DNA from: Parasulfuritortus sp036391875
GTDB lineage: Bacteria; Pseudomonadota; Gammaproteobacteria; Burkholderiales; Thiobacillaceae
Direction of reading: 5' to 3'
DNA: 64,000 nt
Assembly (NCBI GenBank): GCA_036391875.1
Contig: DASVZA010000014.1
Coordinates: 1 to 64,000, forward strand
How positions within the stretch are numbered: the stretch's first letter is position 1; each line of letters starts with the position of its first letter. Below, piece after piece: positions 38,938-50,906 of this stretch. Under the pieces are notes generated by a model. The model worked only from the letters and a program-made list of their open reading frames with translations. It made no database searches and was not told the DNA's origin. The position numbers were made by a program, and so were the translations under genes.

Positions 38938-39150
38938 ATGCCAACCATGCAGTCTTCAGATACAGCGAGATGCGAGCATTGCCAGTATTACCTCCCCTAT
39001 GAGCAAGAGGGGCATGGCGACTGCCGCCGTTTTCCTCCTATGTATGCGGGCGACAGCTCGCCCAACGAAAAACATCATTGGAAGCACCCAATTGTCGGTT
39101 TCTCGGACTGGTGCGGCGAATTCGCGGCGAAACCGTGCAATGCGGAATGA
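38938..39150 (+). CDS. Small cysteine-rich (zinc-ribbon-like) protein
   Basis: 70 residues from ATG 38938. Four cysteines in ARCEHCQYYLP, GDCRRFPP and DWCGEF, with W and P residues between, match a frequent pattern in small bacterial and phage proteins (C-x2-C ... CRRFPP ... DWCGEF) thought to bind a metal. An overlapping frame from 38855 is not preferred. Function unknown. Confidence 0.65.
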   Translation: MPTMQSSDTARCEHCQYYLPYEQEGHGDCRRFPPMYAGDSSPNEKHHWKHPIVGFSDWCGEFAAKPCNAE

Positions 39151-39224
39151 GGTGTTCTAGTGCGATGGCGGCTGTCTGACCGGCGCCGCCGATATCGAGT
39201 TTGGCCCAGCCATACAATCGGGCG

Positions 39225-42788
<3,564 letters not shown>

Positions 42789-42796
42789 CGTCCGGC

Positions 42797-43630
42797 TCAG
42801 GCCTCGTGGGTCAGCAGTTCGCGGATGTCGTCGCGCAGGTCGGCGAACTCGTGCTCGCTCAGGTCGAGGAACTCCAGCACGGTCTGGCTGAAACGCGGCC
42901 ACTCGGCGTCGAGGTAGGTGCCGCTGTGGCTTTCCTCGATCGCTTCGGCGACGCGACCCAGTGCGACCAGGGTCCGGACATTGCGCGGCTGCGCATCATC
43001 GAACAGGCCCGGTTCGTGATGTAGTGCAATGGCCTGGCGCAGAACATCGGGCAACTGCCAGTTGCTGGCCAGGATCTTGCCGACGATGACGTGGTTGGTG
43101 CCGTGCCGCTCGTTTTCCAGTTCGATCAGCAGGCCGTTGCCCGAAGCCGCCAGTTCGAGCGTTTCCAGATAGTCGGGAAAACGCGCCAGCATGAGCGGGA
43201 TCGCGCAGTCATGGAACAGGCCGTACAGATGCGCCGTTTCCTTGCTCACGCCGTGCAGCCGCTGGGCCAGCCAGGCACAGACCATGGCGGTGCGCATGCT
43301 GCTGTCCCAGAAGTGCTGCAGACCCGCGCAGGGTACGGCGGCGCGCAGCGAAAGGCCGGCAACCAGGGCGTCGATGTTGTTGAGACCCAGCATCGAGACC
43401 GCCTGGTCGATCGAGTCGATCCTGCGCGAAGGGCCGAACAGGGGTGAGTTGACCGTCTTCAGGACCGCGGCGGCGAGGCCGACGTCGTTGGCGATCTCGC
43501 GGCCGATGCGGCGGAAGTCCGGCTCGGCCTTCGCCTTCTCCTCCGCGATCGCGGCCATCGCCGCCGGCCTGGGCGGCAGCTTGATGCCGCCCAGGATACG
43601 TGCGCTATCGGCTTCGGTGATGGTGGTCAT
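42797..43630 (-). CDS. HDOD-domain signalling protein
   Basis: 277 residues. One HDOD domain (about 15-215), an HD-related fold without the full metal site: LPPRPAAMAAIAEE, then IGREIANDVGLAAAVLKTVN and SIDQAVSMLGLNN. HDOD proteins act as scaffolds or regulators in chemotaxis, cyclic-di-GMP and stress signalling, and most have no enzymatic activity. The C-terminal 60 residues are helical and acidic. Placed between dapD and the hydantoinase; partner not evident. Confidence 0.88.
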   Translation of the reverse strand: MTTITEADSARILGGIKLPPRPAAMAAIAEEKAKAEPDFRRIGREIANDVGLAAAVLKTVNSPLFGPSRRIDSIDQAVSMLGLNNIDALVAGLSLRAAVPCAGLQHFWDSSMRTAMVCAWLAQRLHGVSKETAHLYGLFHDCAIPLMLARFPDYLETLELAASGNGLLIELENERHGTNHVIVGKILASNWQLPDVLRQAIALHHEPGLFDDAQPRNVRTLVALGRVAEAIEESHSGTYLDAEWPRFSQTVLEFLDLSEHEFADLRDDIRELLTHEA

Positions 43631-43639
43631 CCGGCGGCC

Positions 43640-44464
43640 TCAGATGCCGCGCAGCAGCTCGTTGATGCCGACCTTGCTCAGCGTCTTTTCATCCACCTTC
43701 TTGACGATCACGGCGCAGTACAGGCTGTACTTGCCGTCCTTGGAGGGCAGGTTGCCGGACACGACCACGGAGCCGGCCGGGACGCGGCCGTAATGGACCT
43801 CGCCGGTCTCGCGGTCGTAGATCTTGGTCGACTGGCCGATGTAGACGCCCATGGAGATGACCGAGTTGTCTTCCACGACGACTCCTTCGACGACTTCCGA
43901 GCGGGCACCGATGAAGCAGTTGTCGCCGATGATGGTCGGGCCGGCCTGGACAGGCTCCAGCACGCCGCCGATGCCGACGCCGCCGGACAGGTGGACGTTC
44001 TTGCCGATCTGGGCGCAGGAGCCGACGGTGGCCCAGGTGTCGACCATGGTGCCTTCGTCGACGTAGGCGCCGATGTTGACGTAGGAGGGCATCAGCACCA
44101 CGTTCTTGGCGATGAACGAGCCCTTGCGCGCGGCGGCCGGCGGCACGACGCGGAAGCCGCCTTCGCGGAAGTCGCGGCTGTTGTAGTCGGCGAACTTGGA
44201 GGGCACCTTGTCGTAGTAGTTGGTGAAGCCGCCCTTGATGAAGGCGTTGTCCTCCAGGCGGAAGGAAAGCAGCACGGCCTTCTTGATCCACTGGTGGGTG
44301 ACCCAGTTCTGGCCCTCGGCGCGTTCGGCGACCCGCAGCTGGCCCTTGTCCAGCATGTCGATCACCGACATGACCGCTTCCTTGACCTTGGGCTCGGCGG
44401 TGCGGGGGGTGATGTCGGTGCGGCGTTCGAAGGCTTCTTCGATGATGGCTTGCAGTTCTTGCAT
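43640..44464 (-). CDS. dapD: Tetrahydrodipicolinate N-succinyltransferase DapD
   Basis: 274 residues. Catalyses the succinyl-CoA step of lysine/diaminopimelate synthesis. N-terminal helices (LQAIIEEAFERRTDITPR), then a left-handed beta-helix of hexapeptide repeats (VLMPSYVNIGAYVDEGTMVD, GSCAQIGKNVHLSGGVGIGG), and the closing LYCAVIVKKVDEKT. Length and motifs are canonical. dapC lies 25 bp upstream on the same strand. Confidence 0.97.
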   Translation of the reverse strand: MQELQAIIEEAFERRTDITPRTAEPKVKEAVMSVIDMLDKGQLRVAERAEGQNWVTHQWIKKAVLLSFRLEDNAFIKGGFTNYYDKVPSKFADYNSRDFREGGFRVVPPAAARKGSFIAKNVVLMPSYVNIGAYVDEGTMVDTWATVGSCAQIGKNVHLSGGVGIGGVLEPVQAGPTIIGDNCFIGARSEVVEGVVVEDNSVISMGVYIGQSTKIYDRETGEVHYGRVPAGSVVVSGNLPSKDGKYSLYCAVIVKKVDEKTLSKVGINELLRGI

Positions 44465-44489
44465 GATGTTTCCTTGTGGCTGGATTGGG

Positions 44490-45689
44490 TTAACGGTTTA
44501 CGAAATCGACGATGCGGCGGGCGGCATCCTCGCATTGGCTTTGGTTGTCGACCAGAGCGATGCGGATGAAGCCTCGGCCGGGGTTGGTGCCCGAGGCCTC
44601 GCGGGCGAGATAGGAACCGGGCAGGACGGTGACGTGCTGGTCGCGGTACAGCTCGCGGGCGAATTCGGCGTCGTCGGCCCAGCGGGGCGATTCCGGCACC
44701 TTGGCCCACAGGTAGAAGGCGGCGTCGGGCGCGTCGAAGGTCAGCGTGTCCTGCAGGATCGGCATGAGCGCGGCGAACTTTTCCCGGTACTGGCGGCGGT
44801 TCTCGACCACGTGCGCCTCGTCCTGCCAGGCGGCGACCGAGGCGGCCTGGATGGCCGGGCTCATGGCGCTGCCATGGTAGGTGCGATAGAGCAGGAACTG
44901 CTTGATCAGCCCGGCGTCGCCGGCGACGAAGCCGGAACGCAGGCCGGGCACGTTGGAACGCTTCGACAGGCTGTTGAACACGACCAGGTTGGCGAAATTG
45001 CGGCCCAGCCGACTGGCGGCAGTCAGGGCGCCGAGCGGGGCGGCGCCTTCCTCGAAGTAGATTTCCGAGTAGCACTCGTCGGCGGCGATGACGAAGCCGT
45101 ACCGGTCGGCCAGCTCGAACAGGTCGCGCCATTCGTCCAGGGCCATGACCTTGCCGGTCGGATTGCCGGGCGAGCAGACGTAGACCATCTGCACCGTCTC
45201 CCACATGTCCTCCGGCACCTGGTCGAAGTCCATGCGGTAGCCGTTCTCGGCCAAGGTGTTGAGGAAGTAGGGCTTGGCGCCGGCCAGGATCGCCGCACCT
45301 TCGTAGATCTGGTAGAAGGGGTTGGGCGAGATGATCCGCTTGACGTGCTTGCTGGGGTCGATGATGGCCTGGGCGAAGGCGAACAGGGCTTCGCGGCTGC
45401 CGTTCACCGGCAGGATCTGGCTGGCCGGGGCGAGCTCGACTCCGTAGCGTTGTCGGCACCAGCCGGCGATGGCGCCGCGCAACGCGTCGCTGCCCTGGGT
45501 TATGGGATAATTCGCCAGCCCCGACAGGTTGGCCGTCAGCGCTTCCCGGATGAAGCCCGGGGTCGGGTGCTTCGGCTCGCCGATGGAGAGGTTGACCGGA
45601 GCGAAATCCGGATTGGGGGTCACGCCAGCGAACAGTTCCCTGAGTTTCTGGAAAGGATAGGGCTGCAACTGGTTCAGGCGGGGATTCAC
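44490..45689 (-). CDS. dapC: Succinyldiaminopimelate transaminase DapC
   Basis: 399 residues, fold-type I aminotransferase with PLP lysine at about 243 in SLSKRSNVPGLRSGF. The N-terminus RLNQLQPYPFQKLRELFAG is the DapC signature of betaproteobacteria. Acts on N-succinyl-2-amino-6-ketopimelate, the step after DapD. The pair dapC-dapD forms a transcript with the HDOD and hydantoinase genes downstream. Divergent from the DMT permease with a 39-bp gap. Confidence 0.94.
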   Translation of the reverse strand: MNPRLNQLQPYPFQKLRELFAGVTPNPDFAPVNLSIGEPKHPTPGFIREALTANLSGLANYPITQGSDALRGAIAGWCRQRYGVELAPASQILPVNGSREALFAFAQAIIDPSKHVKRIISPNPFYQIYEGAAILAGAKPYFLNTLAENGYRMDFDQVPEDMWETVQMVYVCSPGNPTGKVMALDEWRDLFELADRYGFVIAADECYSEIYFEEGAAPLGALTAASRLGRNFANLVVFNSLSKRSNVPGLRSGFVAGDAGLIKQFLLYRTYHGSAMSPAIQAASVAAWQDEAHVVENRRQYREKFAALMPILQDTLTFDAPDAAFYLWAKVPESPRWADDAEFARELYRDQHVTVLPGSYLAREASGTNPGRGFIRIALVDNQSQCEDAARRIVDFVNR

Positions 45690-45728
45690 TTCGGCATTTC
45701 CTGAGAATCAAAGGGCGTAATTATACGT

Positions 45729-46616
45729 ATGTTCACAGTCTCACGCCGCCTGCTGGCACCCAGCGCCCTGATCGTGGCGGCCACTACCTGGGGCGTGCTC
45801 TGGTATCCCTACCGGCTGCTGGAGTCGGCCGGCCTGTCCGGCAGCCAGTCCTCGCTGCTGACCTATCTGGTCGGACTGCTCGGCATGCTGGCCGTCTATC
45901 CGCCCAGGCGGCCGTGGCAGACCGGCGACCGCTGGCTGTTGGCCGCCGTCGCCCTGGCGACCGGTTGGACCAACCTGGCCTATGTCCTGGCGGTGATCCA
46001 GGGCGAGATCATGCGGGTGATGCTGCTCTTCTATCTGGCGCCGCTTTGGACCGTGCTCCTGTCCCGCCTGATCCTGGCCGAGAAGGCCGGGCTTTGGGGC
46101 GGGCTGGTGATCGCCATGGCCCTGACCGGTGCCCTCGTCATGCTGCACGATCCGGACGGCGGCCTGCCTTTCCCGGCCAATGCCGCGGAATGGCTCGGCC
46201 TGTCGGCCGGCGCCACCTTCGCCCTGTCCAACGTGCTGGCCCGCAAGCTGAAACACGTCGCCACCCAGCGGCGCAGCGTCTGGATATTCGCCGGCGTGAT
46301 CCTGATTTCACTCCTGCCGGCAACTGCCGAAGGCGATCTGGCCACTGGCGTCGCCGCCCTGAGCCTGGCCCAGTGGGGCCTGGTGCTGCTGACCGGGGCT
46401 CTGCTCGTGCTGGCGACGTTTTCGGTCCAGTACGGGCTGTCGCATACGCCGGCCAACCGCGCCATCGTCATCCTGCTGACCGAGCTGGTCGCCGCGGCGT
46501 TCTTCAGCTGGTACTGGGCGGGCGAAGCGATGAGCGGCCGGGAGTGGCTGGGCGGCGCCCTGATCGTGGCGGCCAGCCTGATTTCGGGAAAGATGGAGGG
46601 CAAGGCGGATGACTAG
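45729..46616 (+). CDS. DMT-superfamily (EamA) permease
   Basis: 295 residues with about ten hydrophobic helices in two EamA repeats, for example MLLFYLAPLWTVLLSRLIL and the C-terminal LVAAAFFSWYWAGEAMSG. Drug/metabolite transporter of the inner membrane, probably an exporter of small metabolites such as amino acids. It overlaps the next gene by 8 bp. Confidence 0.88.
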   Translation: MFTVSRRLLAPSALIVAATTWGVLWYPYRLLESAGLSGSQSSLLTYLVGLLGMLAVYPPRRPWQTGDRWLLAAVALATGWTNLAYVLAVIQGEIMRVMLLFYLAPLWTVLLSRLILAEKAGLWGGLVIAMALTGALVMLHDPDGGLPFPANAAEWLGLSAGATFALSNVLARKLKHVATQRRSVWIFAGVILISLLPATAEGDLATGVAALSLAQWGLVLLTGALLVLATFSVQYGLSHTPANRAIVILLTELVAAAFFSWYWAGEAMSGREWLGGALIVAASLISGKMEGKADD

Positions 46617-46983
46617 CATCGTCGGCTTGTTGCATGCGTCCCTGCTGATCGCGGACGTCGAGCGGTCACGGGCCTTTTACGAAGGGGTGCTGGGTTTGCG
46701 GGCCAACCCGGACCGGCCGAATCTGGGCTTTCCCGGGGTTTGGTACGACCTGGGCGGAGGCGGCCAGATCCACCTGCTTTGCCTGGCCAATCCCGATCCC
46801 GTATCTGGCCGGCCCGAACACGGCGGCCGGGACCGCCACACCGCTCTGGCGGTGCGGGGCTGGGAGGATATGAAGGCTGCGCTGGATGCCGCTGGAGTGG
46901 CCTATACCCTGAGCCGCTCCGGTCGGCGGGCGCTGTTCGTCCGGGACCCGGACGGCAACGCCCTTGAGCTGGTGGAAGTCTAG
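46609..46983 (+). CDS. VOC-family protein (glyoxalase/dioxygenase fold)
   Basis: 124 residues, one VOC module pair: LLHASLLIADVERSRAFYEG with the metal-ligand His, then FPGVWYDLGGGGQIHLL, RDRHTALAV, and RRALFVRDPDGNALELVEV. Candidate metal ligands are His9, His residues in the central strands, and the Glu in NALELVEV. The reaction is not determinable. Its stop overlaps the convergent chemoreceptor stop within a TCTAGA. Confidence 0.85.
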   Translation: MTSIVGLLHASLLIADVERSRAFYEGVLGLRANPDRPNLGFPGVWYDLGGGGQIHLLCLANPDPVSGRPEHGGRDRHTALAVRGWEDMKAALDAAGVAYTLSRSGRRALFVRDPDGNALELVEV

Positions 46984-48599
46984 AGCCTGAACTGGCCGAC
47001 CAGGGTGTTCAGTTCCCTGGCCAGGCTGACCAGTTCCTCACTCACGCCGCGGGTCTGCATGGCTTCGCTGGCGGTCCGGTCGGCGATCTGGCTGATGTTC
47101 AGCACCTTCTCGGTGGAGCTGGCGGTCAGGTTCTGCTGCTCCTTGACCGCCTGTGCCATGCGGGCGTTGATCTCGCGGATCTCGGTGACCTTGGTGACGA
47201 TCTGGTCGAGGCTGGTCACGGCGCTTTCCAGTTGCCGACTGTTCTCTTCGGCGCTGCTGCGAGCATGCCCCATGGTGCTGGCGGCCTGGCGGGCTTCGTC
47301 CTGCAGTTGGCTGACGATGTCCTCGATGCTGCGGGTGGATTCGTGGGAACGGGTGGCCAGCTTGCGCACCTCGTCGGCCACCACGGCGAATCCGCGTCCG
47401 GCCTCGCCGGCACGGGCGGCCTCGATGGCGGCGTTGAGGGCCAGCAGGTTGGTCTGTTCGGCGATTTCCCGGATCACATCGAGCACGTTGCTGACGTTCT
47501 GGCTGCGCTTGTCCAGTTGTTCGATCAGGCCGGCGGTGGATTCGATCTCCTGAACCATGGCCATGATGCCGCGGATGGCGTCACGGGTCATGGAGGTGCC
47601 TTGGCTGGCCTGTCGCTCGGCTTCGACGGAGGCGCCGGCGGCGTCCTGGGCGTTGCTGCCCACCTCGTTGGCGATGCCGCGCAGGTCGCCGATGAACTGG
47701 GCGGTCTGGTCGGTCTCGGTACGCTGCTGGGCGGCCGCGTTGGCGGTGCCCTCCGAGACGCTGGCGATATTGTCGGCCGCCTTGGAAACCTGGCCAGCGG
47801 TGTTGGCGACCCGGCTCAGGCTGGTGTGGAACTTGCCCAGCATGCTGTTGATGGAGGCGGCCAGCATGCCGACTTCATCCTGGCCGGTGACCGGTATCTG
47901 CCTGGTCAAATCGGCATTCTGTTCGATGCCGTGCATGGTTTCCCGGATGCCGAGCAGGGGCTTGATGACGATCTGGCGCATGGTGAAGAAGACGAAGGAC
48001 AGGCCGGCGACGAACAGGGCGATGTTGATCAGCGTGTTGACCAGCAGATGCTTGTGCAGATTGTTGTCCAATTCGGTCAGGGCGTAGGTGGTGCGTACCG
48101 CGCCGACCACCGTGCCTTCGGCCACCTGGTGGCAGTTGAGGCAGTTGGTACCCCGGTAATTGCTGCTGGCCTTGATCGGGGTGATGTAGGTGACGGTGTG
48201 CTGGCCGCCGGCCGCGCTCACCTCGGACACGGTTTCACCTTGCAGGGCCCGCTGGTCGAGTTCGTCCTTGGGCACGGCATCGGCGGGCGGGGTTTGGCTG
48301 ATCTTGCCCGGGGCCTGGACGATGCGGAGTTCGAGGATGCCGGGTTCCGACATCAGCTTGGTGCGCAGGGCGCCACGCTGATCGAGGTTGCCGGTCAGCA
48401 TCATGGTGTTGACGCCGTCGAAATAGGAGTTGCCGATCACCTTGGCCTTGTCGGTGGCGACACCCATGTCCAAGGTCCGTTCGGTCCGGTAGGTGAACAG
48501 GGTGGAAACTGTGAGAATGGCGAGAAAGGCGAGGGAGATCGCAATGGCGACTTTTAATTGGATCGAATTGGAAATCTGGCTTAGCAAGGTAAGCTCCAA
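46980..48599 (-). CDS. Methyl-accepting chemotaxis protein with periplasmic c-type heme motif
   Basis: 539 residues. Two membrane helices (about 13-36 and 184-206) enclose a periplasmic domain of about 145 residues with the motif CLNCH at 153-157, a covalent heme c attachment site. The part around it (TYITPIKASSNYRGTNCLNC then GAVRTTYALTELD) resembles the Tll0287/DUF3365 heme-sensor fold. HAMP (about 207-262), then a long signalling coil with the canonical tip LLALNAAIEAARAGEAGRGF. No CheR-binding pentapeptide at the C-terminus. Likely a redox or oxygen/NO taxis receptor, comparable to DcrA of Desulfovibrio. Confidence 0.92.
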   Translation of the reverse strand: MELTLLSQISNSIQLKVAIAISLAFLAILTVSTLFTYRTERTLDMGVATDKAKVIGNSYFDGVNTMMLTGNLDQRGALRTKLMSEPGILELRIVQAPGKISQTPPADAVPKDELDQRALQGETVSEVSAAGGQHTVTYITPIKASSNYRGTNCLNCHQVAEGTVVGAVRTTYALTELDNNLHKHLLVNTLINIALFVAGLSFVFFTMRQIVIKPLLGIRETMHGIEQNADLTRQIPVTGQDEVGMLAASINSMLGKFHTSLSRVANTAGQVSKAADNIASVSEGTANAAAQQRTETDQTAQFIGDLRGIANEVGSNAQDAAGASVEAERQASQGTSMTRDAIRGIMAMVQEIESTAGLIEQLDKRSQNVSNVLDVIREIAEQTNLLALNAAIEAARAGEAGRGFAVVADEVRKLATRSHESTRSIEDIVSQLQDEARQAASTMGHARSSAEENSRQLESAVTSLDQIVTKVTEIREINARMAQAVKEQQNLTASSTEKVLNISQIADRTASEAMQTRGVSEELVSLARELNTLVGQFRL

Positions 48600-48721
48600 A
48601 AATAAATATTCAAACTGAAGCTGTCATTACCATTAACGGTTATATGCTTATTCAACTTTAGGCGCGGACAAGAGGCATGTCTTAATTGCTTAAGGGATCG
48701 TTTCATCTTTTGAGGGACGGG

Positions 48722-48940
48722 GTGACGAAATTGCGACGGATGGTCATTGGAACGCTGTCGTTGCTGCTGGCGGCGTGCGGTGCCGGCGAAACCGCAAGTG
48801 TGGCAGCAGTTGAAGGCAAAGCCAAGGCCGACGAGGCGGCGGCCGGTAAACAGCTCGAGGCGCAGACCCAGGCGCAGGTGGAGCAGTCGCTGGCGGCGGA
48901 CCGGAAGCGGCTCCTGGCGGCCGAGCAGGCAGGCCGCTGA
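48722..48940 (+). CDS. Small lipoprotein with Ala/Gln-rich coil
   Basis: About 72 residues from GTG 48722; ATG 48686 and ATG 48740 are alternatives. The lipobox LLLAACG shows export and lipid attachment at Cys. The rest is a charged, Ala/Gln/Glu-rich coiled segment (EAAAGKQLEAQTQAQVEQSL). No family recognised. Preceded by an AT-rich stretch (about 48600-48660) that may hold a promoter; followed by bcp 65 bp later. Confidence 0.65.
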   Translation: MTKLRRMVIGTLSLLLAACGAGETASVAAVEGKAKADEAAAGKQLEAQTQAQVEQSLAADRKRLLAAEQAGR

Positions 48941-49005
48941 GCATCGGTCTTGCTGATGCCTGCCGCGCCACTCATAATGCCGTCAAACAACAGAGTGCAT
49001 CTTTG

Positions 49006-49461
49006 ATGGAAAATCAGACCATTGCGGATTTCGAATTGCCCGGCACGGCGGACGTCGTGTTCAAACCGAGCGCTTATCACGGCAAATGCGTCGTGCTCTA
49101 TTTCTACCCCAAGGACCATACCCCCGGCTGCACCACGGAAGGTCTCGATTTCGCCGCCAACCATGCAGCGTTCCAGGCCGCCGGCTGCGAACTGTTCGGC
49201 ATATCCCGCGACAGCCTGAAGTCGCACGAAGGTTTCAAGGCCAAGCTCAATCTGCCGTTCGAATTGCTCAGCGATGAGGACGAAAAGGCCTGCGAGTTGT
49301 TCGACGTCATCAAGATGAAAAACATGTACGGCAAGAAAGTACGCGGCATCGAGCGTAGTACCTTCGTGCTGGACAGGCAGGGTCGTATCGCCAAATCATG
49401 GCGCGGCGTGAAAGTGCCGAACCACGTCCAGGAGGTATTGGCCTTTGTCCAGACGCTCTGA
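49006..49461 (+). CDS. bcp: Bcp/PrxQ-type peroxiredoxin
   Basis: 151 residues from ATG 49006. The thioredoxin-fold AhpC/TSA domain has the peroxidatic Cys42 in KDHTPGCTTEG and the supporting LLSDEDEKACELFDV segment. In E. coli Bcp a resolving Cys lies five residues after the peroxidatic one; here that position is Leu47. Other cysteines (Cys28, one in AGCELFG, one in KACELF) could resolve instead. Reduces organic peroxides and H2O2 in the cytoplasm. Confidence 0.9.
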   Translation: MENQTIADFELPGTADVVFKPSAYHGKCVVLYFYPKDHTPGCTTEGLDFAANHAAFQAAGCELFGISRDSLKSHEGFKAKLNLPFELLSDEDEKACELFDVIKMKNMYGKKVRGIERSTFVLDRQGRIAKSWRGVKVPNHVQEVLAFVQTL

Positions 49462-49489
49462 TTTCTTCAACTTCCTCATACCCTAGCCC

Positions 49490-50890
49490 ATGGCGCGCAA
49501 ACCCAAAGCCCCGACCAAATTATTCGTCCTCGACACCAACGTTTTCCTGCACGACCCGACCTGCTTGTTCCGCTTCCAGGAACACGATCTGTACGTCCCG
49601 ATGGCCACTCTGGAAGAGTTGGACCACAACAAGAAGGGCGTGACCGAAGTCGCCCGCAACGCCCGCCAGGCCAGCCGTTTCTTGGAGGAGATCGTCAGCA
49701 GCCAGGAACTGGACATCGCCGACGGGATCCCGCTCTCCGAGCATAGCCACAAGGCCGCCACGGGCCGCCTGTATCTGCAGACCCAGACGATCCAGAGCGA
49801 TATCGCCTCTCTGTTGCCTGAGACCAAGGTGGACAACCAGTTGCTGGGCGTGGTCTCCCATCTCCAGCACAAGTTCCCGTCGCGTCCGGTCATCCTGGTG
49901 TCGAAAGACATCAACATGCGCATCAAGGCCCGGGCACTGGGCTTTCTGGCGGAGGACTATTTCAACGACAAGGTCCTGGAAGACACCGACCTGCTCTACA
50001 GCGGCGTGCGCGAACTGCCGGAAAACTTCTGGGACAGCCACGGCAAGGGCATGGAATCCTGGCAGCAGGACGGCCGGGTCTATTACCGGCTGACGGGGCC
50101 GCTCGCCCAGTCCATGCTGGTCAACGAATTCGTCTATCAGGAAGGCGGCAAGCCCTTTTACGCCCACGTCATGAACGTGACCGGCAAGACGGCCACGTTG
50201 GCCACGATCAAGGATTTCAGCCATCAGAAGAACAGCGTCTGGGGCATCACCGCGCGCAACCGGGAGCAGAATTTCGCCCTCAACGTGCTGATGAACCCCG
50301 AGATCGATTTCGTCACCCTGCTGGGCCAGGCCGGTACCGGCAAGACGCTGCTGACCCTGGCGGCGGGCCTGGCCCAGACGCTGGAAAAGAAGCTCTATAC
50401 CGAGATCATCGTGACCCGGGTGACCGTGCCGGTCGGTGAGGACATCGGTTTCCTGCCGGGTACCGAAGAGGAAAAGATGACGCCCTGGATGGGTGCCCTG
50501 GAAGACAACCTCGACGTGCTCAACAAGGCGGACGAAGACGCCGGCGAATGGGGCCGGGCGGCGACCCAGGACCTGATCCGTTCCCGGGTCAAGGTCAAGT
50601 CGCTCAACTTCATGCGCGGCCGGACCTTCCTCAACAAGTTCCTGATCATCGACGAGGCCCAGAACCTGACGCCGAAGCAGATGAAGACCTTGATCACCCG
50701 CGCCGGCCCCGGCACCAAGGTGGTGTGCCTGGGCAACATCGCCCAGATCGATACCCCCTACCTGACCGAAGGCAGTTCGGGCCTGACCTACGTGGTCGAC
50801 CGTTTCAAGGGCTGGCCCCACAGCGGCCACGTCATGCTGGCTCGGGGCGAGCGTTCCCGCCTGGCCGACCATGCCGCCGAAATACTCTAA
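49490..50890 (+). CDS. PIN domain fused to PhoH ATPase (PhoH2/YlaK type)
   Basis: 466 residues. N-terminal PIN nuclease-like domain (about 1-150; KLFVLDTNVFLHDP with acidic residues of the active site) and C-terminal PhoH domain with Walker A GQAGTGKT (about 279-286), Walker B NKFLIIDEAQNLTPKQ and the sensor RAGPGTKVVCLGNI. PhoH2-type proteins are sequence-specific RNA helicase-ribonucleases. Starts 28 bp after bcp and is followed by the EpsD-like gene after 16 bp. Confidence 0.93.
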   Translation: MARKPKAPTKLFVLDTNVFLHDPTCLFRFQEHDLYVPMATLEELDHNKKGVTEVARNARQASRFLEEIVSSQELDIADGIPLSEHSHKAATGRLYLQTQTIQSDIASLLPETKVDNQLLGVVSHLQHKFPSRPVILVSKDINMRIKARALGFLAEDYFNDKVLEDTDLLYSGVRELPENFWDSHGKGMESWQQDGRVYYRLTGPLAQSMLVNEFVYQEGGKPFYAHVMNVTGKTATLATIKDFSHQKNSVWGITARNREQNFALNVLMNPEIDFVTLLGQAGTGKTLLTLAAGLAQTLEKKLYTEIIVTRVTVPVGEDIGFLPGTEEEKMTPWMGALEDNLDVLNKADEDAGEWGRAATQDLIRSRVKVKSLNFMRGRTFLNKFLIIDEAQNLTPKQMKTLITRAGPGTKVVCLGNIAQIDTPYLTEGSSGLTYVVDRFKGWPHSGHVMLARGERSRLADHAAEIL

Positions 50891-50906
50891 TCAAGAGGAC
50901 TGAATT

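Noticed and set aside
38938..39150. Cysteine pairs of the small protein as a cytochrome site
   Set aside because: The CEHC pair is not followed by His and there is no signal peptide.
47232..48557. Open frame of 441 codons opposite the chemoreceptor
   Set aside because: Gly/Asp/Val-rich shadow of the signalling coil; no domain seen.
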